The notes under the pieces are model-generated. The model made no database searches and was not told the DNA's origin. It saw only the letters and a list, made by a program, of their open reading frames with translations. DNA of 64,000 bases from Chrysomallon squamiferum. Its lineage: Eukaryota > Mollusca > Gastropoda > Neomphalida > Peltospiridae. Positions 37,243 through 50,863 of this stretch are shown here, one piece after another (the first letter of the stretch is position 1; each line of letters begins with the position of its first letter). A program made the translations under genes and the position numbers. The stretch lies in contig CM022671.1 in the NCBI GenBank assembly GCA_012295275.1, positions 36,402,683 to 36,466,682 on the forward strand. Reading direction: 5' to 3'.

Positions 37243-40109
37243 ATCTATCTATCTTATCTGTCTGTCTATCTGTCTGTCTATTTGTCTATCTATCCATCTA
37301 TCTATTTATCTATTCTTCTGGTAAATGTATATGATTACAAACATGTTTTATATAAGATACATACATGTATATAATTATAATAACACCTAGGAAAATTACA
37401 TTTTTCCTCACAATAGTGGTAATTTATGTAGAACTGTTGATTTGAGAAATGGAAGTTTAAAACTGAAATGAAACCTTTCGTGACTTTCTTCTTCTTTTCT
37501 TCTCCTCTTCACACATGTGGAATTCTTTAGCCTTGGAAATACGTTTCACCTTGCTTATCTGATTAAACAATAATAATAATAATAACAACAACAGCAACAA
37601 CAACAACAAAATGTTGATAACTTTTTGATTACGGCAATTAACAAAATGTTGATAACTTTTTGATTACGGCAATTAACAAAATGTTGATAGCTCTTTGATT
37701 ACGGCAATTAACAAAATATTTAAATAAATATTTTGATTTCTGTTTTGTCATTCTGTGAATTATCTAGTTTTCATTAAGAATTTTTTTAAATGTTCAAACT
37801 GAATTTCTGTGAATAAAATATTGTTTTAAACCACAAACCAAACAAAAGACTATCATGAAGAATAAAAAAAAAGTAGAAATTAGAATGAGAAAAAAAAATA
37901 ACCAGTTTGTGTTCTTCTTTCAGTCTGTGTTCCATCTCATCTCGAGCCTGTCTCACGCTCTCCTTCAGTTTGCTTGGAACTTTGAACTGTGGCTTGTCCA
38001 TCAGTCCGAACGTCACATCACTGAACAGTCTGTCAACAAACAGCTTAACTTAGGTTACATACGAAAAAACAGCCAGTGTGTTATGACAGACAATCAGCAG
38101 TAAGAGATACAAAAACAACTGGTTGGATTGGGAAACACTGCTAAGAACAGACCAGTGACGTGTTGTCACGTCTGTCTATAAACAAAATAATTATCTCAGT
38201 TACAACATCAAGTCAATAACTGATCAATAACAAAATATCCTACTCAGCGTTTTATTAGTTCTATTTTAAAATCCTTTAATTACACACTGCTTCTTAACTG
38301 AGTCCTACAGGATATATGAAAGCAGTAGTAAGTCATACAGGATATAAAATAAGCAGTATGGGATATATTGTTGATCCAAAGGATACTAACGAAATATTTC
38401 TGCAGGAGATAAGTATGACTACTGTTTAGGATATATAACAAGTCCTGCAGGATACCAACGAATGTGAAAACTTACGGATGTTGCAGAAGATCTCCGACAG
38501 TAGGTAATCCATTTTTACATGCTTCAGTAGTTAGAATCGACTCAAGTACTGATCCTGTGTTTCAGAGAAAAAATCAATTTAGTATAAAATACACTGTTTT
38601 AATTATACCTTTTTGGTAACAGTGTTAAATAAAACAGTGCTACAGCTTTGGTACAATAAGATAAGATAATTAAATTATATTGTTTTAGAAAGAATGTGAA
38701 ATAAAATATTTAAATTATACTGTTTTGGTAACAAAAAAATTGCTGGTTTCGTATCCATTTCTTTGTCACTTTAATACATTATGAACAACTGTAAGGAAAA
38801 CTGTGTAAGCTAACAACTGAATTTACAATTCAGCTGGCTGTTTTAACTGTAACACTAGATTTAATTTAAACATTACTTGTCTTCTCCAGCCATATTCTGA
38901 GAAACTTGAGGACCTAAACTGTTTGGTAAACTTGCTGAAAATTACATTTTTTGTGTCATTAGTGGAAGCCTCCCTCTTCCTCTATAAATGTTTACACCAA
39001 AAAAATTAAACTACACACTAGAAAGATCATTCTTGAACAACTCCTCTCCACAAAGTATGGATACTAAATATACATATCTGAAGTATTGATATTAAGTAAA
39101 CATACATATCTGAAGTATTGATATTAAGTAAACATACATATATAAAGTAGGCATACTAATCAAAAAATATATCTGATGTAGCAATACTAAATAAATATAT
39201 CTGAAGCAGGGATATCAAATAAATGTACATACAAGGAGAAGGGATGTTAAGCAAGTGTATGTATCTGAAGTAGGGATACTAAATGAAACATGAAACTGAA
39301 GTAGGATACTAAATGAAACATGAATCTGAAGTAGGATACTAAATAAATGTATGTATCTGAAGTACAGATACTAAATAAACACATGAATCTAAAATAGGCA
39401 TACTAAATATATATTCATATTTGTAGAAGGGATATTAAATAAATATATATATCTGAAGTAGGGATACTAAATGAACGTACATATCTGAAGTAGGGATACT
39501 AAATGAACGTACGTATCTTAAGTAGGGATACTAAATGAACATACGTATCTTAAGTAGGGATACTAAATGAACGTATGTATCAGAAGTAGGGATACTAAAT
39601 GAACGTACATATCTGAAGTAGAGATACTAAATGAACGTACGTATCTGAAGTAGGGATACTAAATGAACGTATGTATCTGAAGTAGGGATACTAAATGAAC
39701 GTATGTATCTGAAGTAGGGATACTAAATGAACGTACGTATCTGGGCGGGACAGGCTGGAGGGTAAGAGTCACAGGTGGGTGAGTTGAGTTGGTAACCAAG
39801 AACCATTTCGTAGAGAAGATGTCCAAATGAGTAGACGTCTATCTGTTCTGTTGTCTGAAATAACAAACACATTTTAAAATCTTTACCATCCGTTCAAACA
39901 GTATCGTGTGATACTGTTAAAATCATAAAATTATTTGTTATAAAATTTATTAAAAAAAAAAAAAAAAAACTTTTGTAAGTGTTGTGTATTCACAAACATT
40001 CATTCTAACACAGACACAAAAACATTTAAAATACTAACTTCAATATAAAATGTTCTCTCAAAAATACTTGTAATAAATAAACAATTTGTTAACTATGAAA
40101 ATGTTGTTG

Positions 40110-40140
<31 letters not shown>

Positions 40141-41357
40141 TACATCACAAAATAAAAGATCTACCTGTATTTTTTTGAACTCTGTGAAATAAATTCGGTA
40201 GTAGGATGGCACGCCTAGCAACCAGTTTTCCAGTTCTGTCAAACGACAAACGTTCTTTTCCACTATCACATTTCCTGCATGTAGGTGACCTGTATACAGT
40301 TTTAAAAATTACTAAGACCTGAATATAATAAACCTATTATATCAAAACTTTCTCAGAATAACCCCCCACCCCCCAAAAAATCCTTGTAATGTATTTTTTA
40401 AAATTATATTATGATACATTTTAAAAAACAAAAACAAAGGAAAGCGTTATTTGCCAAAAATTTAATAGTAAGTGAAAAAAAAAGTTCATTTTAGAAAAGT
40501 AAAGCATAAAATAAGAAAAATAATGAAATCAATTTCAATGAAGACAAGAAACAAATGAATTGCTTACAGTCATGGAACTTTTTAAAAGAAATTGATTGGC
40601 AGACACAAATAAGCCAATCATTTTAATGTATAGAAATAAGCAATACATTTTAATGTATACAAATAACCCAATCATTTTAATGTATACAAATAACCTAATC
40701 ATTTTAATGTATACAAATAACCCAATCATTTTAATGTATACAAATAACCCAATCATTTTAATGTATACAAATAAGCCAATCATTTGAACAACAGAAAAGA
40801 CACTGGGACTGTAATTATATTAGCAGTTCAGTTTACTCACCGTAAGGAAAACCTTTATCTTGCAAATATTTCAAAGCTTCTAAAATCTGTTTTCCAAATT
40901 TCTTAATGGAGGCAACATCTAATCCCGAAGGAGCTTTGGGCAACACATATTTTTTCAAAAAATGTCCTTTCGGCTTGCACTTGCAGATAATATCTCTGAG
41001 ACAACCACTTTCACTAAATGAATGAATCACAACTCCACCATTTTCATTTGCTGTTGCATACAATACTGGATGAATGAACGGATGCTGGAAAAAAAAAAAA
41101 AAAATGTTTGTTTAATTTGAATTTGTTAATATTACAAGTAGCCAATTTTAAATGAATTTTGAACATTCTCTTTAAATATATTTTTAATATCCACTTTGTA
41201 TTAAACATTACAAGTATGGATAAATAATGGGGAATGAGTTCAGAATAAATAAACAAAGGAAATGACATTGTTAGATGTCTCTTCTCCCAACCCAAATAAT
41301 CAGAAACAAAACCTAAGTACATCTGTTTAATATTCTAATTAAATTATGTTGCAATTA

Positions 41358-41395
<38 letters not shown>

Positions 41396-43032
41396 GAGGA
41401 AGAAGAAGAAGAAAAACAAAAACAACAACAACAATGATAAAAATGAGATTATCAGTCTATATCAGCTTCTGTTACATAAAGTAATAACATGAATATATTA
41501 AAATACATGATATATCAAACACTGTTACATAAACTGATAATTTACTATGTTAAAACATAAAGACATATTCATTTACTCTGACTGTGATTATCTTACCTGT
41601 ATTGTGGGTAAAAATTTCATCAGTGCACATAGTTCCTTTTCTGGAATGTATTTGTCAGGACCAAAGTCACACTGAAATAAAATATTTAAAAAAAATAAAA
41701 TAAAAATAAATAAATAAATAAACAAAATACACCTGTTATATGTCAATTTTCATATATTGTAGCTTCTACAATTTAATTTTCAAAATGTATTTTTATTCTT
41801 AAAGATACCATTGTTGTATTCATGCACTGGTTAGTGTCAAATAGTTACAACTAGGACTGGAAACTTGATGGAAAACATAAATTGTCGATAAAGTACAAAG
41901 TAATTTTGACAGCAAAGTGGTTTTTAAAAGTAAATTTTGCTATAAATCAAACTTTCAAATACGACAACAAAATACTGATTGAAAAAAATTGCCTTCAGCT
42001 GTCCTGGTCTGAAGTTAGTGTACTGTGCTGTGATTGGTTGTGTCACATTGGACAAACCAATCACAAGTCATGATACAAATATTTGACATTACAACAGCTA
42101 GACAGGTAAAATAAAAGATTTAAGAGTTTTAAGCAAAAGGTTGAGAGAAGATTCTGGAAAGTTTTAATTAAACAAACCCATGACAACATCTGCCGAAGTT
42201 TTGGTTGAGCAACTGGTCTGATGAGAATGTAAGTCTTTCGAATACGCCATCCTACAAAATAAATAAATAAATAAATAAATAAATAAATGTCTTCCTTTTC
42301 TTCAAAATATTATTTTATTATATTTTAGTTTGTACAAACATTCTATTTATCATAACATTAACAGCTAGATTATATTAATTTGTTATGTTAATTTGTTAAA
42401 TATCTGTGTTAATTCTGAAGCGTATATTTATTAAAAAAAAGAAAGACTCATGTAGTACTCCTTAAACTCTAATAATTATTTTAATTTTTAAATTTCAAAC
42501 ACACACAGATGAAAGTTAAATGTGACCCTACATTAATAACAGCTCATGAATCACTTATCCAGTGTTTTGTTTTAAAAACACATTTCCCCATTTAAAAAAT
42601 GCTCTGATGTTTTTGAAATGGAGAATTAAAGAGATAAAGAAAATTAATTGAAGATTATTTTGTAGACAGCCATCAACACATCTTAAATGATTTATAATTT
42701 CATGGAAATGTAAATAAAGAATTAAATAATTTAAAATTACCACAGCTTGGAAATGTAGTTAAAATATTTAAATAATTTAAAATTACCACAGTCTGGAAAT
42801 GTAAATAAATATTTAAATAATTTAAAATTACCACAGTCTGGAAATGTAATTAAAAGATTTAAATAATTTAAAATTACCACAGTCTGGAAATGTAAAAAAT
42901 ATTTAAATAATTTAAAATTACCACAGTCTGGAAATGGCTCCACGACATCCCAGTTTGGTTCAGATCGGAACAACATGGAAACATGCTGCAGTGCCACTTC
43001 TAATAAAACACAAAACAAATTACACAGTGACA

Positions 43033-43090
<58 letters not shown>

Positions 43091-43673
43091 CAGTAACAAT
43101 AACAATAACAATAACAATAATTAAAATGCTTAAATACTGAAATAAATAAATAAATAAATAACAACAACAATAATAATACTAATAATGGTTACAACAACGT
43201 TAATATTAAATAATAACAGTAAAGATCATAATAAGAAGAACTTAATGAGAACAGAAATCATTTAAAACACTGGATAGTTAAATTAGGTTTAATATACTGT
43301 ACAGACCTTTGAAAGTTGCAGTTGTTCAAGAAGCAGTCCTGTCTGCTAATAATAACAATAACAACAACAGTGACAGTATTTGTAACAATTTAACAATAGT
43401 GATGCTAGCAGTGACAAGGAAACTGACGATGAAAAAGGTCAAGGTTACCTAGGAAGTTTGCTCCGTAGTTTGTAGGATCTAAAAATCTCTTCACTGCGAC
43501 ACTTTCACTGAGCAAATGGTAAGTCATTATTTCATTGAGCAGGTTCTGAAGTTACACCAAAACACAGTACATAACATTACAACAGTGAAATCAAACCGAT
43601 TATTTATATACAACAATATAATATACATTAGATATATATTGATGTACTTCAAATACATGAACTTTATTATGAG

Positions 43674-43742
<69 letters not shown>

Positions 43743-46700
43743 CTCTGAACACATAACACAGCAGAAATGAGTTAAATCTCCTAACTGAAATTACCTGCAG
43801 TCCTTTCTGTCTCATGGCAACAAATTCTCTGTCGAAATTTCCGAACACTTTTTTTGGTGGTATTGGTAAATCAAGTCCAGATATTTTCAGCTGGGTGACG
43901 AGGTTGTCGAAGTCACTGTATCGCTTCATCAGGTGCCACGAGTTTTCCCTGAGAGGTCCACGCTGTACACGTATCATGTACTCCTAGCCAAATATCAACA
44001 CATCATCAACTGGCTGAATTATCAACATTTTACCAACTAAATGAATGATCTAATCAACTAGCTGAATTACCAACATTTTACCAACTAAATGAATGATCAA
44101 CATCTAATCAACTAGCTGAATTATCAACATTTTCATCAACTAACTTAATTATCAACATCTTGTCAGTTACGTGAATTATCAACTAGCTGAATTAACAACA
44201 TTATCAACATATGACAGGAAAAAGTACAGAATTTGTAAAACATTCTCTCAACCAGAAAGATAATCAGTTATCATTCCACATATTACAATGGGCTGATAAA
44301 TCTATATGTTTTTATGTTTAGAGAGGAAACCCACACACAGTTTTCTAAATTGGAGTATTAAATTTTATCAATGACTAGTTAGGAAATGTTTTTAAATTGT
44401 GACATGAAAACACAGTTGTTAGTTTGTTGGGCACTTTCAGAATGGGAAAAACATCTAACTAACGGGTTCATCTGTGTGATTTCAACATATATCTGTGTTA
44501 GGCTAAAAAAAAAAAATGAGATTAGAGAGCTTGTTGATTCAGTCCTACTAAAAGTGTCGTTTCCATTCTTATCAGAAACATGTGACTGTTTTATCAAAAT
44601 GGCCGTCTGCTTACAGGTAAAAATCTTTGTTATTAATTTTCTCTTTTATCCTCACTGTATAAAAACTGACATTAAAACATGTTGTGGTTTACTCATTTAC
44701 TGATGAGATATCACTCTGTGACAAGTTGTGTTAAATTCCATGGTTTGTTTAAACATTTGAACACTGTTGCAGCAGATTTATATTGTTATATAACAAAGAA
44801 AACAAGTCAAGGTAACAGTCTTCAACTAAAATACTGTAACTTCATACTGGTTGCTTCTTATCTTAACCTACATACACATATAATACAACAGATATAATTA
44901 CAAGAGCTATACACAGATATACTTCTAAATGTCATATACATTATAGTACACCTGTCAGAAATAGCTGAAGTCCACGTACAGATAACAACAATTATTTATA
45001 TTAGATGTCCAAGATGTGGTTTTCTTTTCTAATAACACAATAATCATAATAGTAGTAGTAATAATAATAATAATAATAGTAGTAGTAGTGGTAATTATAA
45101 TAATAATAATAACAACAATTATTATAATAATGATGATTATAATAATAATGATCATCATTATTTTCTTCATTTATTTGTGAGATATTGTCTGGGTTCATCT
45201 GTAGAATTATGAAACTGCAATCAAATAACACTAATTACTACGTTTAGATATATAATTAAATTAAATCTGGAAGTGTATGTTTTCACACTTAGATGAACAG
45301 CTAACTGCTAACACAGAATGCTCAGTTCACTATTTCACTATGTTTTCACTGTAATTAAAAGAATTTTAAAAAATCATGGTACACGTTATTCAGAATCCTA
45401 CTGCTGCACCCTATGCTGTTTTGTAAACTACTAAACAGTTCTAAAGTGCACTGAAGATTGTTGTTAACAAATATTGTGCCAATTTTTTATTTCTAATGAA
45501 GTTCTTCATAATGGTAAATAATTATTTCACTGATCTTAGTATTTGTTATGTATACACATACATGTATACTGTTTACTTATAATGCTAAAAATAAATAAAT
45601 ATATATATATATATATAAAAATAAAATTAAAAAATGAATTAAAAAAATGTATTAAATAAATAAATATAAATGAATAAAAATCAACAGTTGTCTAAAACCA
45701 AACAGAGAGTGTTAAACAATATGGAACAAAAGAGTATTCATTTGAAAATTAATGCCCTTCTAATTTATATACAATATTTTTATTATTATTCTTTTTTTAA
45801 ATTATCTCAGTGAAAAAGTTGACTCAGTGTGCCAGGTCATACAGGAGATAACACAACTCTTCTGAAGAGTCTTATTTCTAATATGTAGGACATAATATTT
45901 TAATTGTGTGTTCACATGGTTCTTCACGTGAGGAAATTACAGTACTGGTCAGAGATGAAATATAAAGATCTGTCAATCCAAATGGCTAATTATCTTATTG
46001 AAGAATAATGTTGATGACAAAACGCTAGTCACAAATTAGTAAGAAAGATTCTGAATCAATCTTAGTTACAGAAAGAATAGATATTGTCAGTTAATTTATA
46101 GTTTGATGAAAATAGCCATGTCTAACTTATTTTCAAGGAAACCTTTACTGTTTATATTTTGTACATTGGTTACACTGGAAAGTTTGTTTTGAGGAATATT
46201 TTATCTCTGACAAACAGTATTACACGACAGCTTACAAATTGATATATATATATACACATATATATGCAGGGCAAAAAGTATGGCTGATTAATACAAATAA
46301 AGTAGTAACTGTCTATCAGGTATGACAAAACTATGTAGGTTTCACAAGCATTATAAATGTGATACATGGATACCAATCAGCAGTAAAATAATTGTTTTAT
46401 GACAACTGCTCTTTATTATTATACATAATATAAAGATATTGTGGTCTACATTAGACCTAATTCTGTGACTGTTTAGGAATTTAATTATAATCGGAACGTG
46501 ATATAAAATCGCTGCTCAGAGTCTATAATTACCAGTCAATTATCAAACTAGTTGTTGTTAAAACAGATTTTTGAAAATAAAATGTTCCCTCCTATAAACT
46601 CACTTTACATAGGTCTAAAGAACAAGGAAGTATGCTATATATAAATTGTAATGTAATCGGTAATTGCAACGTACAATATGATCACCATTCTTCTGGGCAG

Positions 46701-46779
46701 ATTCGATCAAACACGTCAAGAGCTGTGTGTCATCTAACGTCAGTCTGGACGATTTCACATCTTCAAATACCTGCGCCAT
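33864..46779 (-). CDS. PXK: PX domain-containing protein kinase-like protein (PXK), 14 exons
   Basis: Exons (minus): 46779-46675, 43983-43795, 43545-43449, 42999-42922, 42251-42178, 41671-41597, 41084-40841, 40289-40165, 39854-39737, 38554-38476, 38029-37903, 37558-37475, 37135-37009, 34042-33864. All phases agree; 566 residues (human 578). PXK is an endosome-associated PX-domain pseudokinase involved in receptor trafficking. Visible: a PX domain in exons 2-4 (EYMIRVQRG, RRYSDF-like KRYSDFDNL, PPKKVFGNFDREFV); a kinase-like domain in exons 5-11, with GHLHAGN in place of HRD and TELEN in place of DFG, hence probably inactive; a basic, Lys/Arg-rich exon 12; a Ser/Thr/Pro linker in exon 13; and poly-Pro plus WH2 (RGALLGSISSF from residue 538) in exon 14. 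The gene shares an upstream region with RENBP. Introns 1, 4 and 9 carry splice-edge minisatellites. Confidence 0.95.
34050..37008 (-). other. PXK intron 13
   Basis: No further exon recognised. It includes a 49-base minisatellite (about 35404-35735) and a TAA microsatellite (about 36437-36490). Confidence 0.7.
35404..35735. repeat. 49-base minisatellite in PXK intron 13
   Basis: Six to seven copies of a unit containing CAGGATATCATGTTGGTTCA; the last two copies form a variant sub-type (TTCATTGCAGGAGAGATC). It is not near a splice site. Confidence 0.9.
37184..37316. repeat. (TCTA)n/(TCTG)n microsatellite in PXK intron 12
   Basis: Tetranucleotide run with interspersed variants. Confidence 0.95.
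37605..37720. repeat. 35-base tandem repeat in PXK intron 11
   Basis: Three copies of a unit containing GATAACTTTTTGATTACGGC, the third with small changes. Confidence 0.9.
39060..39745. repeat. 32-base minisatellite abutting the PXK exon 9 donor
   Basis: About 20 copies, most regular nearest the exon. On the minus strand each unit reads through CAGATACGTACGTTC, the same as the real exon 9 / intron 9 boundary (exon ends CAGATAC, intron begins GTACGT). So the array reiterates the splice junction. Copies become more degenerate with distance from the exon. Confidence 0.9.
40594..40787. repeat. 27-base minisatellite in PXK intron 7
   Basis: About seven copies of a unit with CAATCATTTTAATGTATACA. 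It stands about 50 bases from the exon 7 donor and carries no exon bases. It makes open frames on both strands that are not genes. Confidence 0.9.
41359..41396. repeat. (AAT)n microsatellite in PXK intron 6
   Basis: Uninterrupted trinucleotide run followed by AAG-rich sequence. Confidence 0.95.
42725..42937. repeat. 45-base minisatellite abutting the PXK exon 4 donor
   Basis: Four intronic copies spaced about 45 bases, continuous with the exon. On the minus strand each repeats about 15 bases of exon 4 end (CATTTCCAGACTGTG) plus the GTAATT donor, the farthest copy with small changes. Five near-identical 5' splice sites therefore stand in a row. Confidence 0.92.
43036..43090. repeat. (AAT)n microsatellite in PXK intron 3
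   Basis: Long trinucleotide run followed by an AACAAT-type tail. Confidence 0.95.
43678..43738. repeat. (GA)n microsatellite in PXK intron 2
   Basis: Uninterrupted GA run about 55 bases past the exon 2 donor. It makes a false Ser/Leu open frame on the minus strand. Confidence 0.97.
43984..44190. repeat. Degenerate tandem repeat before the PXK exon 2 acceptor
   Basis: Imperfect units of about 50 bases. On the minus strand several contain GTTGATAATTCAGCTAG, resembling the real acceptor sequence GTTGATATTTGGCTAG. Confidence 0.65.
44191..46674 (-). other. PXK intron 1 (distal part)
   Basis: No exon recognised. It holds a complex AAT/AGT microsatellite at about 45040-45170. A short CAAAATGGCCGTC motif at about 44595 resembles a YY1-type promoter site on the plus strand, but no gene follows that I can see. 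Confidence 0.6.
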
Positions 46780-47228
46780 ATTTATCAGAAAAAAACTACA
46801 TCAAGGCATGTTACACGACTAAAACGTAAAAAATTAAGCGCTAACGGATTTGTTGTCTTCTGGGGGCGTGCCATATGACCCTTTTGCCAAAAAGCGGTCT
46901 ATAAATAAATGTCGTAACATCCACGCTTGTCAGTACTTGAGAATGATTCTGTAACATATATAATAATATTTCAGAAATAATATTGAAGTCTATTAAATTA
47001 TTTTTATAATTAACAAATTTATATTCTACCTCATTATTTATGCCTGACATATCTATCGTGCTTTTCCGGAACACTTCGTGACGATTAAGTTAAACAAAGT
47101 CGCTACGTTTTGACACTGAATTACTATATTAACAAATACAATAATTCGGATCTTCTAAAATATATTTTACATGTGTAGAATTTCTGAGATTTATTCATTT
47201 GTATGATTTTGTACGGTGCGGAGAGACA

Positions 47229-47275
<47 letters not shown>

Positions 47276-47848
47276 TGCGTGCGTGCGCGCGTGTCTAAAT
47301 TTGTTTTAGTGTTATCACTAACAGTCAGGAATACTAAAAAGTGATGTTTCTTACGATCAAGTGTAAGACAAAAAATTACCAAAAATATACAGAATTAAAG
47401 TTACGAGTGAATGTAATGTTTGGATTAAATCTCGAGGGTAAAAATGAAACAATTTAAAAGCATTAGTTTAAATTGAAACTAAATATAAACTAATATATTT
47501 CAAACCAATGGATTGATCTGGGTATAACTTGATTTGTGTATCATTGTGTCACCACCTTCGACATCACCACATTAATAATACCATTAATACTGTCATACTA
47601 AATATTTACCTATTTACTTAATTACTTAGGTAGTTATTGATTTAGCTATTTACTTTATTTCTTTACTTTATTTACTTAGTTATTTTTTTTATTTATTATT
47701 ATTTACTTTATTACTTATTTATTAAATGATCTATTTATTTATTTATCAAGCGTTATAATGAACTTGACAAATATTTGCAAGTTTAAGCAGAACACATCTG
47801 TACTAACGATAAAACGAAGTACAGTCGGTGTATTTGCAGGTGGACAAT
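46780..47848. promoter_or_regulatory. Shared upstream region of PXK and RENBP (head-to-head)
   Basis: 1,069 bases separate two divergent start codons. A GC-richer patch lies at about 46840-46910. A (GT)n run is at about 47230-47273. No TATA box is placed convincingly for either gene. A TTTGCAG just before the RENBP start codon (47834-47840) may mean its 5' UTR is spliced. Confidence 0.45.
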
Positions 47849-48850
47849 ATGTCAAAGGTTAGAGAGAGGATACCTGAGTTTCTGGAGAAGATGACGCAAG
47901 ATCTTGAACGATGTGTCAAATTTTGGCTAGATAACTCACAGGATACCGAATGCGGGTAAAATATTTTCATACTGTAGTTAGCTTCGACTTACTAGTTTGT
48001 CACACCCGGATAATTATATACACCTACTTACTGCATGTCGCACTGAATACGACTACGTTTATTTGCAGTGGATTTTTCTCGTGTCTCGGTGAAGATGGTA
48101 AAGTATATGATGACAACAAGTACGGCTGGCTTCTCAGTAGACAGGTATCAAAGATATCAGACCGCTATAGACAGGTTTCAAATGTATGACACTGCTACAG
48201 ACAAGTAATAAATATATCACACTGCTACAGACAAGTAATAAATGTATCACACTACTACAGACAAGTAATAAATATATCACACTGCTATAGACAGGTTTCA
48301 AATGTATGACACTGCTACAGACAAGTAATAAATATATCACACTGCTACAGACAAGTAATAAATATATCACACTGCTACAGACAGGTATCAGATATATCAC
48401 ACTAAAGACAGGTGTCTAATATATCACGCTGTTTTAGACAGCTATCAAATATAACAAATCATTGCTATAGATAGGTATCAAATATATCACACCGCTATAG
48501 ACAGGTATCAAATATATCACATAGTTTTAATTTGATCTCTCTCTCTCTCTCTCTCTCTTTTATAAAAAATAGATAGATAGATAGATATAGATTGATTGAT
48601 TAATAGATAAATAGATAAATAACTTTAATAAATAAATTAAATAAACAGAAATAAAAAATTAAATTATGAAGTAAGTTTACATTATATAGGTTTGGACATT
48701 TGCAAGACTTTACAATGAGGTAGAAGGCTACAAAAGAGAAGACATTTTAAACGCGGCAGTAAAAGGTATTTTATAAGCTCGAGTAAATTTAAATTAATTA
48801 AAAATAAATAATACGATATTCTCAAAGTGTTTTCATAAGTCGACGAAAAC

Positions 48851-48886
<36 letters not shown>

Positions 48887-48986
48887 TTCTTTCGGACGCT
48901 TGAAATAAGCAGACTAAAGCATATATATATTTCTTCATAAGTCTTATATATGAATGTTTATTTGCTCGAGCTATGGTTATGAATTT

Positions 48987-49044
<58 letters not shown>

Positions 49045-49501
49045 TTCTTCATAAGTCTTATATATGAATGTTTATTTGCTCGAGCTATGGTTATGAATTT
49101 GCTCTCTCTCTCTCTCTCTCTCTGTTTTCATTTAGTAAGTAACTATATGTATGTATGTATTTATTAGGTGCAGATTTCATTATGAAACATGTCAAAGACT
49201 CTGACTCACTGAGATGTGCTCTCACTCTGAACAGAAAAGGGGAAATAACAAAATTTCAGAAAACGATTTTCTCAGAATGTTTTTATGTCATGGCGACATC
49301 CGAACTTTATAGAGCTACGAAAATACAAATTTACAGGGTAACTGTTCTGATATTTTTTATTTAAAGTTCTTTCTTTATAGAATTTTATTTATACAAGTTA
49401 ACAACCAAAACAATTATTCAAGTCAGTATTACATTATATCAGTGCGCTGTCTTGCCGTAGTCATTTGGTGATATTCAGTATGCATCGAGTCTCTCTCTGT
49501 C

Positions 49502-49541
<40 letters not shown>

Positions 49542-50832
49542 CTGTAACGAATATTAAAATAATATTTGATTATTCGCTTTCTTTTTCACTTAGGAAGAAG
49601 CGTCACAGATTTTTGAAAAAATAGCTTTTTGGATTCAAGAAAACGACGATGAACTAACTGGTCCCAAATTGCCAGGACACCAGTTCATTAACCAACTTGC
49701 CGTTCCCATGATGCTGTTGTGTGTGCTGGACCAGCTGGAGTCGTCGATAAAACCGTCGGTGACGTCACTGAACGTCGTGACAGAAGACTGGTGTGTTCGA
49801 CAGATTTTGGCTCACATCCAGGTATCGCCGAGTTATACAGAGTTGACTTTTAAAATACTATTTAACTTTTACTTACCAAGTATAATAATATCAATAATTA
49901 AATTAGCATAATTATATCAAGAATTTTGTTTTTACACATAAAATTGTCCTTTTAATCATAATACAAGTCAAAAATACATGTTTAGTATTTTGTTAATGAA
50001 GACGGTGGTTTTTTTTTTTTTTTTTTTTTTTCATTATAAAGCGAAACGGAACTGCAGTTTTAGAAAATGTGTCTGTGGATGGGAAAGAACTGCCTGGAAG
50101 CGCGGGTCGCCTGATGATCCCTGGTAGTGTATGTTTTCATTTTCCTCAAACATGGACAAAACGTTGTAGTCTGTATGAACACTAGTATTGTGTGTGTTCA
50201 CATTAGAAACATTGTCACAACGTAGTAGTCGATATGAACACTGGTATTGTGTGTTCACATTGGAAACACTGTCACAACATAGTAGTCTATATGAACACTG
50301 GTTTTATCTGTGTTCACATTAGAAACATTGCCACAACGTAGTAGTCTATATGAACACTGGTTTTGTGTGTTCAGACTGGAAACACTATCACAACGTTGTA
50401 GGTCTATATGAACACTGGTATTGTCTGTGTCATATCTGTATAAAGATGTTCTTATAGAATCAGTGTTAATGATGTTTTATACTAGAGATGTTTCCCGAGA
50501 AGAGAACGACGTTTTTAATATAAACGGAACATCTCATTTGTACTCAAACCTCCACGTCTATCATAATACAGAATAAAATAGTTAACACCTGTTTAAAATA
50601 ATAATAATAAAAAAATATTTCTGTTGGATTCCTGATTAAGAAAAATGTATGTAAACAACAAACAATTTAGATATGGAAAAACAAATGATAACATGATATC
50701 AGATACTGATTTTTTGGACTGGGATCCCTGCAGATAAAATCGTCTTGCATTATACTTTTGGACAAAACTGAATTTTTATCAAAAGTGTTGTTTATTTTCA
50801 AAAAAAAAAAAATAAATAAATAAAAAAAAAAA

Positions 50833-50863
<31 letters not shown>

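Noticed and set aside
40535-40787. Open frames on both strands encoding 9-residue repeats
   Set aside because: Produced by the 27-base minisatellite in PXK intron 7.
42737-43117. Poly-leucine frame on the minus strand
   Set aside because: The leucine run is the (AAT)n microsatellite in intron 3. Only 42922-42999 of this frame is real (PXK exon 4).
48134-48400. Leu/Val/Ser-rich open frame on the minus strand
   Set aside because: Antisense of the 30-base array in RENBP intron 2.
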